A DNA stretch of 64,000 bases from Burkholderia sp. WAC0059 (GCF_002870125.1 NZ_PNEO01000002.1:1-64000); one strand, 5' to 3'. Shown: positions 12,125 to 21,992, numbered from the stretch's first letter. The notes: generated by a model from the sequence alone, not told the origin. Numbers and translations: made by a program.

Positions 12125-13189
12125 TCATTCGTCCTCGCCGTCGCGCTGATCGCGCCGCAGCAGGTCCCAGCAACTGATGAAGAGGGCCGCGACCAGCGGG
12201 CCGATCACGAAGCCGTTCAGGCCCATGAGCGACATGCCGCCGAGCGTCGAGATCAGCACGACCCAGTCGGGCAGCCGTGTGTCCTTGCCGACGAGGAGCG
12301 GGCGCAGCACGTTGTCGATCGAGCCGATCACGAGCGCGCCGAACGCGAGCAGGCCGATGCCTTTCGCGAGCGCGCCGGTCGCGATGAAGTAGAGGGCGAC
12401 CGGCCCCCAGACGAGGGCCGTGCCGACGGCCGGCAGCAGCGACAGGAATGCCATCGCGACGCCCCAGAGCAGCGCGCCCTGAATGCCGAGTACCCAGAGC
12501 GCGCCGCCGCCGAGCGCGCCCTGCACCAGCGCGACCACGACGTTGCCCTTGACGGTGGCCCGGATGACCGTTGTGAACTTGCGGGTCAGATGGAGCTTGT
12601 GCGCTTCGTCGAGCGGGATCGCGTCGCGCACGAGCCGCGAAATCTCGCGGCCGTCGCGCACGAGAAAGAAGAACAGGTAGAGCATGACGCCGAAGCTGAC
12701 GACGAACTGGATCGTGTTCTGGCCGAGATTGAGCGCCTGGGTCGCGAGGAACTGGCTGATCTGCGCCGCGCCGGCGCTCAGTCGCTGCTGCAGGCCGGAC
12801 AGGTTCATCAGGTCGTAGCGGGCCAGCACGTTCTGCAGCGAATCGGGTAGCGCATGCACGATCCGGCTGAAGTAGCCGCCCATGTCGAGTTCGCCTGAGC
12901 GGATCTGCGCATAGGCCGCGGCGACCTGCTGGACGAGCGTGCCGGCCACGAGCATGAGCGGCACGATGACGATCACGACGCACAGCAGCAGCGTGACGAG
13001 CGCGGCGAGGTTGCGGCGGTGCCTGAGGCGCACGAGCAGCCAGCGGTGCACGGGCTGGAAGAGCAGCGCCAGGATCGCGCCCCAGAGGACGGTGCTGAAG
13101 AACGGCGCAATGACGAAGCAGAGCGCGACGGAAACCGCGAGAAGCAGCAGGTAGAACGAGGCCTGATGAAGATTCTTGTTGCCGTCCAT
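12125..13189 (-). CDS. AI-2E family transporter (PerM/TqsA-type permease)
   Basis: A 354-residue inner-membrane protein with about 7-8 helices. Two hydrophobic hairpins lie at the N-terminus (ASFYLLLLAVSVALCFVIA..., residues about 11-65). A soluble amphipathic stretch (80-150) and a C-terminal bundle with SLLPAVGTALVWGPVALYF and LRPLLVGKDTRLPDWVVLIS follow; the last is the family fingerprint. Some members export autoinducer-2 or other small molecules or act as Na+/H+ antiporters, so the substrate cannot be inferred. The start is at 13189 (MDGNKN). A second member of the family, with only general similarity, is encoded at 59630-60694. Confidence 0.88.
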   Translation of the reverse strand: MDGNKNLHQASFYLLLLAVSVALCFVIAPFFSTVLWGAILALLFQPVHRWLLVRLRHRRNLAALVTLLLCVVIVIVPLMLVAGTLVQQVAAAYAQIRSGELDMGGYFSRIVHALPDSLQNVLARYDLMNLSGLQQRLSAGAAQISQFLATQALNLGQNTIQFVVSFGVMLYLFFFLVRDGREISRLVRDAIPLDEAHKLHLTRKFTTVIRATVKGNVVVALVQGALGGGALWVLGIQGALLWGVAMAFLSLLPAVGTALVWGPVALYFIATGALAKGIGLLAFGALVIGSIDNVLRPLLVGKDTRLPDWVVLISTLGGMSLMGLNGFVIGPLVAALFISCWDLLRRDQRDGEDE

Positions 13190-13416
13190 GGGCGAGGGCG
13201 TGAGAGGCCGTCCGGGGACGCCCGGACCGACGGCGCGGTTCGTGCTCGGGGCGGCGCGCGGCTTCCATGATAACGGCATGACGGCGCGGCCCCGGTTTCG
13301 GGTGCTCACGGGGCGCCCCAGGCTCGCAAATACTTCGTGCGCGGGGACCACGTCTTCGCATGCTTTGCGCATGCGGCAGGCAGGGCCTCCCTTGCGGGGC
13401 CGGCGGGAAAGCGGCG

Positions 13417-14574
13417 CTAAGGCGCCCTGACGAGCCGTAGCTGCGTGATTTCCGACGGCGCGCCGAGACGCTTGGGCGGCCCCCAGTAGCCGGTGCCGCG
13501 GCTCGTATAGACCCAGAGCTTGCCGAGCTGCGCGAGCCCTGCCGTGAACGGCTGCTGGAAGCGCACGACGAGGTTCCACGGAAAGAACTGTCCGCCGTGC
13601 GTGTGTCCCGAGAGCTGCAGCGTGAAGCCCGCGGCGGCGGCGGCGGGTGCCGAGCGGGGCTGGTGCGCGAGCAGGATGCGCGTCGGTACGTCGACGGGCG
13701 CGCCGGCCAGCGCGGCGGCGGGGTCGCTGCGATGGGCCGGGTCGAACTGCTCGGCCGAATAGTCGGTCACGCCGGCGAGCACGAGCTTCGCGCCTTCGTG
13801 CTCGACGACGACGTGTTCGTTCACGAGCACGCCGAGGCCGATGCGCCGGAATTCCTCGATCCACGCGTGCGCGCCCGAGTAATACTCGTGATTGCCTGTC
13901 ACGAGCCAGGCGCCGTGTCGCGCCCGCAGGCCGCCGAGCGGTAGCGTATGGTCGGCGAGCCGCGCGACGCTGCCGTCCACCACGTCGCCGGTGACGGCCA
14001 CGAGGTCCGGTTCGAGCTGGTTGACCGCGCGCACGATCGCATCCACATAGCCGCGCTTGATGGTCGGCCCCACGTGAATGTCGCTGATCTGGACGATGGT
14101 GAAGCCGTCGAGTCCCGCCGGCAGGTTGCTCAGCGGCACGTCCACGGTGACGACGCGGGCGCGCCGGCGTGCGTTGACGAAGCCGACCGCAGTCGTGAGG
14201 AACGCGAGCGCGGGCACGGCAGCGGCGCTGCCGGTGCGCCAGAGCGCGAGGTCGAGCGTGTGCGGCCAGATCGCGTCGACGGTCATCAGCGAGGCGAGCA
14301 CGATGTCGCGCGCGACCGTCAGCATGAGCAGCGACGAGAAGAATCCCATGGCGATGAGGCCGGTCCAGGCGAGCTGGTCGCCGAGCGGCTGGCGTTCGAT
14401 CCTGCGCGCGAGCATGCCTGGCGGAATCAGCAGACACGACAGCACGAGCCAGAGCCCCGCGAGCCATTTGCCGGCCACGGCGACGGGCAGATCGGGGATC
14501 AGCCGGAAGCCGACATAGAGGTGCAGCAGGACGCCGATGCTGATGAAACGAACCAGAAACGAGAGGCGGGGCAT
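13417..14574 (-). CDS. Membrane metallophosphoesterase
   Basis: A 385-residue protein of the YkuE/YpbG-like metallophosphoesterase group. The N-terminus holds four or five membrane helices (residues about 1-150). The C-terminal catalytic domain has the metal-binding series: DIHVG (QISDIHVGPT), GDVVDG, GNHEYYSG and GHTHGGQFFPWN. All conserved Asp/Asn/His ligands of calcineurin-like phosphoesterases are present, so it is probably active. Related proteins act on phospholipid-type substrates such as UDP-diacylglucosamine, but the substrate here is unknown. It ends 228 bases before the AI-2E gene on the same strand. Confidence 0.88.
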   Translation of the reverse strand: MPRLSFLVRFISIGVLLHLYVGFRLIPDLPVAVAGKWLAGLWLVLSCLLIPPGMLARRIERQPLGDQLAWTGLIAMGFFSSLLMLTVARDIVLASLMTVDAIWPHTLDLALWRTGSAAAVPALAFLTTAVGFVNARRRARVVTVDVPLSNLPAGLDGFTIVQISDIHVGPTIKRGYVDAIVRAVNQLEPDLVAVTGDVVDGSVARLADHTLPLGGLRARHGAWLVTGNHEYYSGAHAWIEEFRRIGLGVLVNEHVVVEHEGAKLVLAGVTDYSAEQFDPAHRSDPAAALAGAPVDVPTRILLAHQPRSAPAAAAAGFTLQLSGHTHGGQFFPWNLVVRFQQPFTAGLAQLGKLWVYTSRGTGYWGPPKRLGAPSEITQLRLVRAP

Positions 14575-14843
14575 GACGGACGATGGGATAGGGAGCGGGG
14601 CGCCGCGTGGCGCGGCATGCGAGCGATCGCCGGGTACGAGGCCTGCGCTGCATTCTACCGGCAGCGGACTTTGTGCGCTGAAGCCTCGCGGGTGCGGGGC
14701 GGCTCGGTTGTCGGGGCGCGCGAAGGCGTACGTCCCGGGCCATTTCTGCCGCGGCGGCTGCCCGCTTCGAGGCGCGCATTGAATCGCCGGCGCTGGCCGG
14801 CTATGCTCGAACCGCACTCCGTTTCCGTTCGCCTGCCACGTCC

Positions 14844-15437
14844 ATGTTCGATCTCTTCGACGACACGCCCGAACCCGATCTGCTGTGGGAGCCTGCCTGG
14901 CTCGATTCCGGGGCGGCCGCACAGGCGCTCGCGCGGATTCTCGCGGAAGTGGACTGGCGGCAGGACGAGATCAACACGCCCGCGGGCCGGATTCCGCTGC
15001 CGCGTCTCACGGCGTGGCAGGGCGAGCCCGATGCGGTCTATGTCTACTCGGGCATCCGCAACGTGCCCGCGCCCTGGTCGCCGGCCGTGGCCGCGCTGCG
15101 CGACGCCGTGTCCGATGTCGGCGGCGTGCGGTTCAACAGCGTGCTGCTGAACCGCTATCGCAACGGGACCGACAGCATGGGCTGGCATACCGACGACGAG
15201 CCGGAACTGGGGCCCGAGCCGGTCATCGCGTCGGTGAGTCTCGGCGCCGCTCGCCGCTTCGACCTGCGCCACAACGCGACGGGCGTGACGCGTTCGTTTC
15301 TGCTGGGCAGCGGCAGCTTACTGGTGATGCGCGGGCAAACGCAGGCGCAATGGCGGCATCGCGTGCCGAAGGAGCCTGCCGTCCGGGGCGAGCGCGTGAA
15401 TCTGACGTTTCGGGTCATCGAGGGTGCGCGACGTTAA
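14844..15437 (+). CDS. alkB: Alpha-ketoglutarate-dependent DNA repair dioxygenase, AlkB family
   Basis: A 197-residue Fe(II)/2-oxoglutarate dioxygenase that removes alkyl groups from damaged bases by oxidation. The iron triad is visible as His115 and Asp117 (GWHTDDE) and His172 (WRHRVPK). The 2-oxoglutarate arginines are in the C-terminal RVNLTFR. Substrate-side residues NRYRNGTDSMGWH also match. The length resembles the shorter ALKBH2-like bacterial form. It is divergently oriented to the metallophosphoesterase and stands alone; no ada gene is adjacent. Confidence 0.9.
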   Translation: MFDLFDDTPEPDLLWEPAWLDSGAAAQALARILAEVDWRQDEINTPAGRIPLPRLTAWQGEPDAVYVYSGIRNVPAPWSPAVAALRDAVSDVGGVRFNSVLLNRYRNGTDSMGWHTDDEPELGPEPVIASVSLGAARRFDLRHNATGVTRSFLLGSGSLLVMRGQTQAQWRHRVPKEPAVRGERVNLTFRVIEGARR

Positions 15438-15616
15438 TTGGCTCGCATTGCTGGATTTTTTTGCCCTGTTTGGAAGGTCTTCGGTATTTTAGGAAATTAA
15501 AAATTTATGCGCATAAACAAAATTCAGATATAGCGCAGATCGCGTCGTATGACGGGAACGGAGGGCGGCGTATCTTGAGCGGCGTTTTTATGTAATTAAC
15601 GGAAGATGTGTTCCGT

Positions 15617-16693
15617 TTAACGGGCGTAGACGCTGACTTCTCCCCCGACGACGAGACGCACGCGTTCGCCCGCACGCGGCGTCCGATAACCGGGAACGCG
15701 GGCGCGCACCGTGAGGTCGGGTGCCGAAGCCAGTTGCAGCATGACCGCGGCATCCTGACCGTGGAACGTCACGTCCTGCACGAGCGCCTCGAGCGGCTGG
15801 GCCGCGCCGGCTTGTGCCGCGAAGCGCGAATCACCAGGCGTCAGCAACTCGATCTGCTCGGGGCGGATCATCACGTCGACGTCGCCTTGCATCGCGGCCG
15901 AGGTCGGGTCCACGAGCGGTAACGCGCCGAGCGCGCAATGCGCCTGCATGCCGACGATCGTGCCCGGCAGCACGACGGCCTCGCCGATGAACGACGCCAG
16001 CTCGCGCGATACAGGACGCTGGTAGAGCGCCTGCGGCGTCGCCGTCTGCAGCAGACGGCCGCGCCAGAGCACGGCCACTTCGTGGCCGAGCGAGAGCGCT
16101 TCGGCCTGGTCGTGCGTTACGAGCACCGCCGTCGCGCCCGCGGCGGACAGCGCATGGGCCACGGCTTCGCGCGTTTCGAGGCGCAGGGCCGCATCGAGCG
16201 ACGAGAACGGCTCGTCGAGCATCACGAGGCTCGGCGACGGAGCCAGCGCGCGGGCCAGCGCGACGCGCTGCTGCTGGCCGCCCGAGAGCTGCTGGGGCGC
16301 CCGTTCGCCGTAGGACGCGGGTAGACCGACGAGTTCGAGCAGTTCGGCTACGCGATGGCGCGCGCGACGTTGCGCGAGCGGCAGGCCGAACGCGATGTTG
16401 TCGGCGACGGAGAGATGCGGAAACAGCGCGCCCTCCTGCGGCACGTAGCCGATGCGGCGCTGCTCGGACGGCAGATGCAGGCCGTCGCCGGCCACGCGGC
16501 GGCCGTCGACCTCGACGCTGCCCGCGTCCGCGCGCTCGAAGCCGCACAACACGCGCAGCAGCGTGGTCTTGCCGCTGCCGGAGGGCCCTAGCAGCGCGAG
16601 CAGCGTGCCGGGCTTCACGGCGAGGTCGATGCCGTGCAGGACCGGATGGCCGTCGAACGCCTTGTAGAGGCCGGAAATGCGAAGTTCACTCAT
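15617..16693 (-). CDS. fbpC: Ferric iron ABC transporter ATP-binding protein
   Basis: A 358-residue ATPase of the FbpC/AfuC group. Walker A is GPSGSGKTT (residues 37-45). Further motifs are a Q-loop, signature QLSGGQQQRVALARAL, Walker B LVMLDEPFSSLD and an H-loop (LVTHDQAEAL). A C-terminal TOBE-like regulatory domain (about 245-358) contains VMIRPEQIELL. It powers the FbpB permease and is the last gene of the minus-strand iron operon, 36 bases after fbpB. A small hairpin (CGGAA/TTCCG) followed by an AT-rich stretch lies just downstream. Confidence 0.92.
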   Translation of the reverse strand: MSELRISGLYKAFDGHPVLHGIDLAVKPGTLLALLGPSGSGKTTLLRVLCGFERADAGSVEVDGRRVAGDGLHLPSEQRRIGYVPQEGALFPHLSVADNIAFGLPLAQRRARHRVAELLELVGLPASYGERAPQQLSGGQQQRVALARALAPSPSLVMLDEPFSSLDAALRLETREAVAHALSAAGATAVLVTHDQAEALSLGHEVAVLWRGRLLQTATPQALYQRPVSRELASFIGEAVVLPGTIVGMQAHCALGALPLVDPTSAAMQGDVDVMIRPEQIELLTPGDSRFAAQAGAAQPLEALVQDVTFHGQDAAVMLQLASAPDLTVRARVPGYRTPRAGERVRLVVGGEVSVYAR

Positions 16694-16729
16694 GAGGGGA
16701 CCGGAGAAAAGCGCAGTGGGTTGCCGAGG

Positions 16730-18364
16730 TCAGGACGCATCCGGGGCGCGGCCCGCCAGCGCGGACTTGCCCGCGAACGCGAACAGCAGGCCCGAGGCGG
16801 CGAGCGAGAGGGCCGTCAGCAGCGCGGCGTATGGGGCGGCGGCGGCGAACGCCAGCGTCGTGGTGTCGGTCCAGACCTGGGTGGCGAGCGTGTGCGTGTC
16901 GATGGGGGAGAGCAGCAGCGTCGCGTTCAGCTCGGTGACGACGGAGATGAATACCAGCGATGCCGCCGCGCCGAGCCCTGGCGCGGCGAGCGGCAGGATC
17001 ACGCGGCGTAGCGTCGGGAACCAGCCGAGGCCGAGCGAGCGCGCCGTTTCTTCCAGCCGGGTCTGGGCTTGCAGCAGCGCCGCGCGCACGCTGACGAGCG
17101 CGAGCGGCAGGAACAGGATCGCGTAGACGACGATCAGGAGCGTCGTGGTCTGATAGAGCGGCTCCAGCACCCGCACGGCCAGCGAGACGATGGCGAGGCC
17201 GATCACGAGGCCCGGCACGCCCTGGGCGATGAACGTGACGCGCTCGAGAAGCGTCGAGAACCGGCCCGGATAGCGGACCAGCACGTAGGCGAGCGGTAGC
17301 GCGAGCAGCGTCGTGAGAATGGCGGCGAGGAGTCCGAACTTGATCGAGGCGAGCGTGGTCGAGACGAGCAGCTCGGGCGAAACGTCGGCCGGCGTGATCG
17401 CGGCCGCGCCGGGCTGGGTCAGCCAGTAGCCGATCATCGCGAGCGGCACGCCGAGCGTTCCGACGTTCAGCGCGGCGAAGCCGGCCAGCACGGGCCAGCG
17501 CCAGCGGCCGAGCGCGTGGCGCAGCGGCGCACGGCGCGCGCCGCGATCGACGCGTTCGTAGCGTGCGTGGCCGCGCACGCGGAATTCGAGGGCGAGACAG
17601 ACGAGGCACAGCACGATCAGCACGCAGGCGAGCAGCGAAGCGCCGCCGTTGTCGAAGCTCGTACGGTATTCGGCATAAATCTCGGTCGTGAACGTGCGAA
17701 AGCGCAGCAGCGTGAACGCGCCGAACTCGGAGAGTACGCCGAGCGCGACGAGCAGCATCGAGCCGAGCAGGGCCGGACGCAGTTGCGGCAGCACGACCCG
17801 GAAGAACGTGCCCCAGCGCCCGCAACCGAGCGCGCGCGCGCATTCTTCGAGCGCCGGGTCCATGCCGCGCAGCGCGGCGGCCACGGGTAGATAGACGAGC
17901 GGGAAATACGCGGTCGTGATGACGACGAACGCGCCGAGAAAATCCTGCAGGTCGAGGCTCAGCGAGACCCACGCAAAGCTCGTGACGAACGCGGGCATGG
18001 CGAGCGGCGCGGCGCCGAGCAGCGCCCAGGCGCGCCGGCCCGGCAGGTCGGTGCGCTCGACGAACCAGGCGAGCGCGGTGCCGAGCACGGCGGATGCCAG
18101 CGTTGCCGAAATCGTGATGGTCAGCGTGTTGACGAGCAACTCGCCGACGAGCGGCCGGAACAGCAGCTCTGCCGTACCGGCCACGCCGAAGCTCGAGGCG
18201 CGCCAGAACGTCAGCACGAGCGGCAGCAGCACGAGCGCCGGACCGAGCACGGCGGCGGCGAGGAGCGCGCGCGGCACGCGCCGCCTCGCCGCTCGCCGCG
18301 GCGCGTCGTCTTGCGGCACGGCGGTAGCCGCGGATGGAACAGCCGTCGATGCCGTTTTGCTCAT
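16730..18364 (-). CDS. fbpB: Ferric iron ABC transporter permease (fused two-domain)
   Basis: A 544-residue membrane protein made of two fused permease halves, each of about six helices, as in FbpB/SfuB/AfuB. Both halves carry an EAA-type coupling loop: ECARALGCGRWGTFFRVVLP in the first and ETARSLGLGWFPTLRRVILP in the second. The N-terminus is a short Thr/Ala/Arg-rich cytoplasmic tail. Its start codon abuts the fbpA stop without a gap, so the two are probably translationally coupled. It carries periplasmic ferric iron delivered by FbpA into the cytoplasm. Confidence 0.92.
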   Translation of the reverse strand: MSKTASTAVPSAATAVPQDDAPRRAARRRVPRALLAAAVLGPALVLLPLVLTFWRASSFGVAGTAELLFRPLVGELLVNTLTITISATLASAVLGTALAWFVERTDLPGRRAWALLGAAPLAMPAFVTSFAWVSLSLDLQDFLGAFVVITTAYFPLVYLPVAAALRGMDPALEECARALGCGRWGTFFRVVLPQLRPALLGSMLLVALGVLSEFGAFTLLRFRTFTTEIYAEYRTSFDNGGASLLACVLIVLCLVCLALEFRVRGHARYERVDRGARRAPLRHALGRWRWPVLAGFAALNVGTLGVPLAMIGYWLTQPGAAAITPADVSPELLVSTTLASIKFGLLAAILTTLLALPLAYVLVRYPGRFSTLLERVTFIAQGVPGLVIGLAIVSLAVRVLEPLYQTTTLLIVVYAILFLPLALVSVRAALLQAQTRLEETARSLGLGWFPTLRRVILPLAAPGLGAAASLVFISVVTELNATLLLSPIDTHTLATQVWTDTTTLAFAAAAPYAALLTALSLAASGLLFAFAGKSALAGRAPDAS

Positions 18365-19384
18365 TTACAGCAGCCCGGCCTCACGCAACAGGCGGCCCGC
18401 CGCGCTGTCGTCGCCGAGCTGTTCGACCGTGAGCGCCGGCGGACGGAGCTGGTCGAACGGCTTGTTGATGGGGTCGGCGGCCACGCCCGGACGCAGCGGA
18501 TATTCGAAGCTGATGTGATCCTTCGCCATCAGCTCCTGGGCACGCTCGCTGACGAGATAGGCGAGGAAGCGCTGGGCGCCGTCCGGGTTGTGGGCCGACT
18601 TCAGCACGGCCGCGCCCGACACGTTCACGAGCGCGCCGAGGTCGCCGTCGGCGAAGTGCCAGACAGCGCTGCGCGTTTCCTTGTCGCCGATCTCCTGATG
18701 CAGGCGCGCCCAGTAATAGTTGTTGATGATGCCCGTGAGCACGGCGCCGCGGTTCACGGCGGCCACCACGCCTTCGTCGTCGTCGAAGACCTGCGAGTTG
18801 TCCTTCAGGCCCTTGAGCCAGGCGAGCGTTTGTGCTTCACCCTTCGCCGCGATCACGGCGCTCACGAGCGGCAGGAAGTCGGCGTCGCTCGGCGCGATGC
18901 CGACCTTGCCCTTCCATTCGGGCTTCGCGAGGTCGAACAGCGACGTCGGCAATTGCGAGGGCTGGAGCTTTGCCGTGTTGTAGGCGAGCACGTCCTCGCG
19001 CGCGGTCACGCCGACCCATTGACCGTCGGGCGAGTTGTAGCGAGCCGGGATGGCCGCGAGCGTCGACGGTTGCACGGGCGCGAGCAGGCCCTTCTCCTCG
19101 AGCAGCATCAGCTCGGGCGAGTTCTCGGTGAAATAGACGTCGGCCGGCGTATGGGCGCCTTCGGCAATCAGTTGCGCGGCGAGCGCCGGGCCTTCGTCGG
19201 TGCGGATCTTCACGTCGATGCCGGTTTGTTGCGTGAAGTCCTTCGCGAGCTGGTTGGCGACCTGCTCGTGCTGGGCGTTGTACAGCGTGATCGAGGCGGC
19301 ATGTGCCGAGAGCGGCAATGCGCCGGCGGCGGCCAGCACGAACGCGGCCGCGCGCAGCCGCGTGCCGAAGGAGGAAAGCTTCAT
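18365..19384 (-). CDS. fbpA: Ferric iron ABC transporter substrate-binding protein
   Basis: A 339-residue periplasmic protein. A signal peptide (residues 1-29, ending SAHAA) is followed by the mature start SITLYNAQHEQ, typical of FbpA/FutA proteins. The iron-binding tyrosine pair is visible in INNYYWARL, and the earlier YNAQHE segment supplies further ligand-side residues. The length fits the family (330-345). It binds free Fe(III) and hands it to FbpB. The gene follows the DyP peroxidase gene by 57 bases in the same operon. Confidence 0.92.
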   Translation of the reverse strand: MKLSSFGTRLRAAAFVLAAAGALPLSAHAASITLYNAQHEQVANQLAKDFTQQTGIDVKIRTDEGPALAAQLIAEGAHTPADVYFTENSPELMLLEEKGLLAPVQPSTLAAIPARYNSPDGQWVGVTAREDVLAYNTAKLQPSQLPTSLFDLAKPEWKGKVGIAPSDADFLPLVSAVIAAKGEAQTLAWLKGLKDNSQVFDDDEGVVAAVNRGAVLTGIINNYYWARLHQEIGDKETRSAVWHFADGDLGALVNVSGAAVLKSAHNPDGAQRFLAYLVSERAQELMAKDHISFEYPLRPGVAADPINKPFDQLRPPALTVEQLGDDSAAGRLLREAGLL

Positions 19385-19441
19385 GGTTATCGTTGTCCTT
19401 GCGGTGAAAAAAGCGAAACGGTCCGGCGGCCTGCCGCCGGA

Positions 19442-20737
19442 TCAGGCAGAAAAGAGGCCCTCGCCGACGAACGAGCCGCGCTCCACGCCGGGCGGGCACG
19501 CGAAGACCGCGCTGCCGACGTGGGTCGTGAACTGGTTCATCATGTCGAACTTCGAAAGCCTCTCGTTGATCGGGATGAATCCGGTGCGGGGGTCGCCCTG
19601 GTAGGCGATGAAGATGAGCCCCGCGTCGTATTCGGTTTCCTGGCGCCAGGGCGGCCAGCGTTCGACGTAGAAGTTCGTGCCATCGTTATAGGAGTACGAA
19701 CGGCGCAGGATTTGTGCGCCGTTGTTCGTCGCCTGGTTGGACAGGCGCACGTGCGAGTTGTCCGGGATCACCGGATTGCCGTCCTTGTCCTGGGCGGACA
19801 GATCGACCGGGTCGAACTCCTTTTTCTGGCCGAGCGGGGCGCCGCTGTACTTGCTGCGGCCGAACACCTGCTCCTGGAACCCGAGCTCCATCTGGTCCCA
19901 GTGCTCGATCGTGATGCGGATGCGCCGCAGCACGAGATAGCTGCCGCCTTCCATCCACGGCGCGTCGGCCGCGCCGGCCCAGACGAACTGGTTCATCAGC
20001 TTCGGGTCGGTGGTGGGCGGGTTGTTGGTGCCGTCCTTGAACCCCATCAGGTTACGCGGCGTCTCGCCGCGTCGGCCGGCGATGAAGCCGGCCTGGCCCC
20101 AGCGCATGGCCACTTTGCCGTAGCCCATCCGCGCCAGTTGCCGCACCGCGTGGAACGCGACCGGCGATTCGTTGGCGCAGGCCTGGATGAACAGGTCGCC
20201 GCCGCACCTTTCGGCGACGAGCTGGTCGCCGTTGAAGCGCGGCAGGTCCACGAGCGCGGCGGGTTTCTTGCTCGCCAGTCCGTAGCGATCCTTGCCGCCC
20301 GACGTGAAAAGGCCGGGCCCGAAGCCGAACGTGACGGTGAGCCCGGCCGGACCGACGCCGAGCACTTCACCCGAATCGGCGGCGGGCTGGTCGTCGCTCG
20401 TGCCCTGCAGCGGTCCGGCCGGCTGGCCCTGCGTCATGCGCGCGGCCGTGTCGGTCCAGGCGCGCAGCAGGTTGACGACATCGTCGCGCGAGGTCGTGGT
20501 CAGATCGAACGCGGCCACGTAGATGTACGACTGCTGCGGCGTGACGATGCCGGCCTGGTGCGGGCCGAAGAACGGCTCGCCCATGGCGAGCGGATCGTCG
20601 GCGTGGCGCTTCGATTCGAGCGCCGCCTGCGCGCCGCCGGCGCCGAGCCCGGCACCAGCGGCGACCGCCGCGCCGCCCGCCTTCAGGAAACTGCGGCGGT
20701 CCGGGCGGTCTGGAGGAGTGTGGGGATCGGATGGCAT
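19442..20737 (-). CDS. efeB: Tat-exported DyP-type peroxidase / deferrochelatase (EfeB-like)
   Basis: A 431-residue haem peroxidase. It carries a twin-arginine signal (DRRSFLKAGGAAVAAG) and should be folded before export to the periplasm. The DyP fingerprint GFKDGTNNP is intact, with the GxxDG aspartate as distal acid. The length (about 430) matches EfeB. In EfeUOB systems EfeB oxidises Fe(II) or releases iron from haem. Here it sits next to FbpABC instead of EfeU/EfeO, so it may feed Fe(III) to FbpA; that is inference from context. It starts 2 bases after the stop of the NHL-type gene. Confidence 0.9.
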   Translation of the reverse strand: MPSDPHTPPDRPDRRSFLKAGGAAVAAGAGLGAGGAQAALESKRHADDPLAMGEPFFGPHQAGIVTPQQSYIYVAAFDLTTTSRDDVVNLLRAWTDTAARMTQGQPAGPLQGTSDDQPAADSGEVLGVGPAGLTVTFGFGPGLFTSGGKDRYGLASKKPAALVDLPRFNGDQLVAERCGGDLFIQACANESPVAFHAVRQLARMGYGKVAMRWGQAGFIAGRRGETPRNLMGFKDGTNNPPTTDPKLMNQFVWAGAADAPWMEGGSYLVLRRIRITIEHWDQMELGFQEQVFGRSKYSGAPLGQKKEFDPVDLSAQDKDGNPVIPDNSHVRLSNQATNNGAQILRRSYSYNDGTNFYVERWPPWRQETEYDAGLIFIAYQGDPRTGFIPINERLSKFDMMNQFTTHVGSAVFACPPGVERGSFVGEGLFSA

Positions 20738-20739
20738 GA

Positions 20740-21891
20740 TTATCTGGCAAGCACGAGAGTGTTGACGTCGTCTTCCACGTAGTAGAAGCCGTCGCCTGCC
20801 GGCGTCAGCGCGATACCGAACAGGTCGCCGTTGCCGGGAGGCGTTTGCGCGCGGTCGGAGTCCACCCAGCGCGCGTAAAGCTGTTTCTCCGTCGCCGGAT
20901 CGATTTCGACGACCTGGCCGTTCAGCGCGTTCGTCACGATCAGGTGGTTCTGCGGCGTGAGCACCATGGCGAGCGGGCGGTGCAGCAGGCCGTCGGCCGT
21001 GAGCTGGCGGCCTACGCCCGCGCTCGTGTCGCGCGTGAGCGGGTCGTCGATCGCGTTGATGCGGTTGCCGATCGCGTCCGAGATATAGAGCTGCTTGTTG
21101 TCGGGCGAGAGCGCGAGCCCGGTCGGCCCGACGAGAAACACGCCCTTGTCAGCCTGGGCGCCGAAGCCGCTGGCGACGACGGTCTCGCTCTTGACGACGG
21201 GCGGCTGGCCGGCCGGGATGTCGAGGTCGAGGCGCAGCACGGTGGCCTGCTTGAACACCGGCGGGTTACCGTTGGCGGAACCGACGCCGAAGCCCGCGTT
21301 GCTCAGGAAGAGCGTGGCGTGGTCGCCGTTGTCGACGACGGCCATGTTGCCCCACGGGTCGTTGATGTTCGGGCTCGAGAGGGTTTTCGCGATCTTGCCG
21401 TTGCTGTCGAGCACGACGAGGCAGCCGGCGCCCTTGGTGTCGGTCGTGCCGTCGTTGCTCGGCGTGCTGCCGACGATGATCCAGCCCGACTTGAGCATGG
21501 TCATCGCGGTCGAGAGGCCGACGCCGCCGGGGCAGTCCTTCAGGTCGCGCGGGATCGACGCGAACAGCGTCATCTGCTTCGTGTCGGGATGATAGTCGAC
21601 GATCGTGCTGCCGGTTCCCTGCAGGTTGGCCGCGTTGTTGAAGTTGTCGACGAGCACGTCGTTCTGTTTGATGACGCCCGACGACACCGGCGCGACGACG
21701 ATCGCGTACGGGTTCTGGTCGCCGTTGTCGGGGACCGTGTTGATGAGCGTCGTGTCGCGATGCAGGGTTTCCAGCATGCCCTGCGGCGCGGCGTGGGCGG
21801 CGAGCGGGGCGGCGAGCATCGCGGCGAGCGCGAATGCCGAGCGGGTGGCGTGGGCGGTGCGTTGCGAGAACGTACGCGTGGTGTGTTTCAT
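20740..21891 (-). CDS. Periplasmic NHL/beta-propeller protein of unknown function
   Basis: A 383-residue protein with a cleavable signal peptide (about residues 1-34, ending AAHAA). The body shows repeating beta-propeller blades of NHL/SMP-30-like type, for example GPTGLALSPDNKQLYISDA, RPLALVLTPQNHLIVTNA-like and LFGIALTPAGDGFYYVEDD. No catalytic motif was recognised. It is fixed between the OprB-like porin gene and the DyP peroxidase gene in the iron operon, so a periplasmic role in iron or haem handling is plausible but not shown. Confidence 0.75.
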   Translation of the reverse strand: MKHTTRTFSQRTAHATRSAFALAAMLAAPLAAHAAPQGMLETLHRDTTLINTVPDNGDQNPYAIVVAPVSSGVIKQNDVLVDNFNNAANLQGTGSTIVDYHPDTKQMTLFASIPRDLKDCPGGVGLSTAMTMLKSGWIIVGSTPSNDGTTDTKGAGCLVVLDSNGKIAKTLSSPNINDPWGNMAVVDNGDHATLFLSNAGFGVGSANGNPPVFKQATVLRLDLDIPAGQPPVVKSETVVASGFGAQADKGVFLVGPTGLALSPDNKQLYISDAIGNRINAIDDPLTRDTSAGVGRQLTADGLLHRPLAMVLTPQNHLIVTNALNGQVVEIDPATEKQLYARWVDSDRAQTPPGNGDLFGIALTPAGDGFYYVEDDVNTLVLAR

Positions 21892-21992
21892 CTGTCAATC
21901 TCCGTACCTCGCGCGACCGGTTTCGCAATGCCGATGCAGTGCGTTGCAAGAAGCCGGCCGGACGAGGGTGTGTTAGGCATGAGTCGGTTCGG

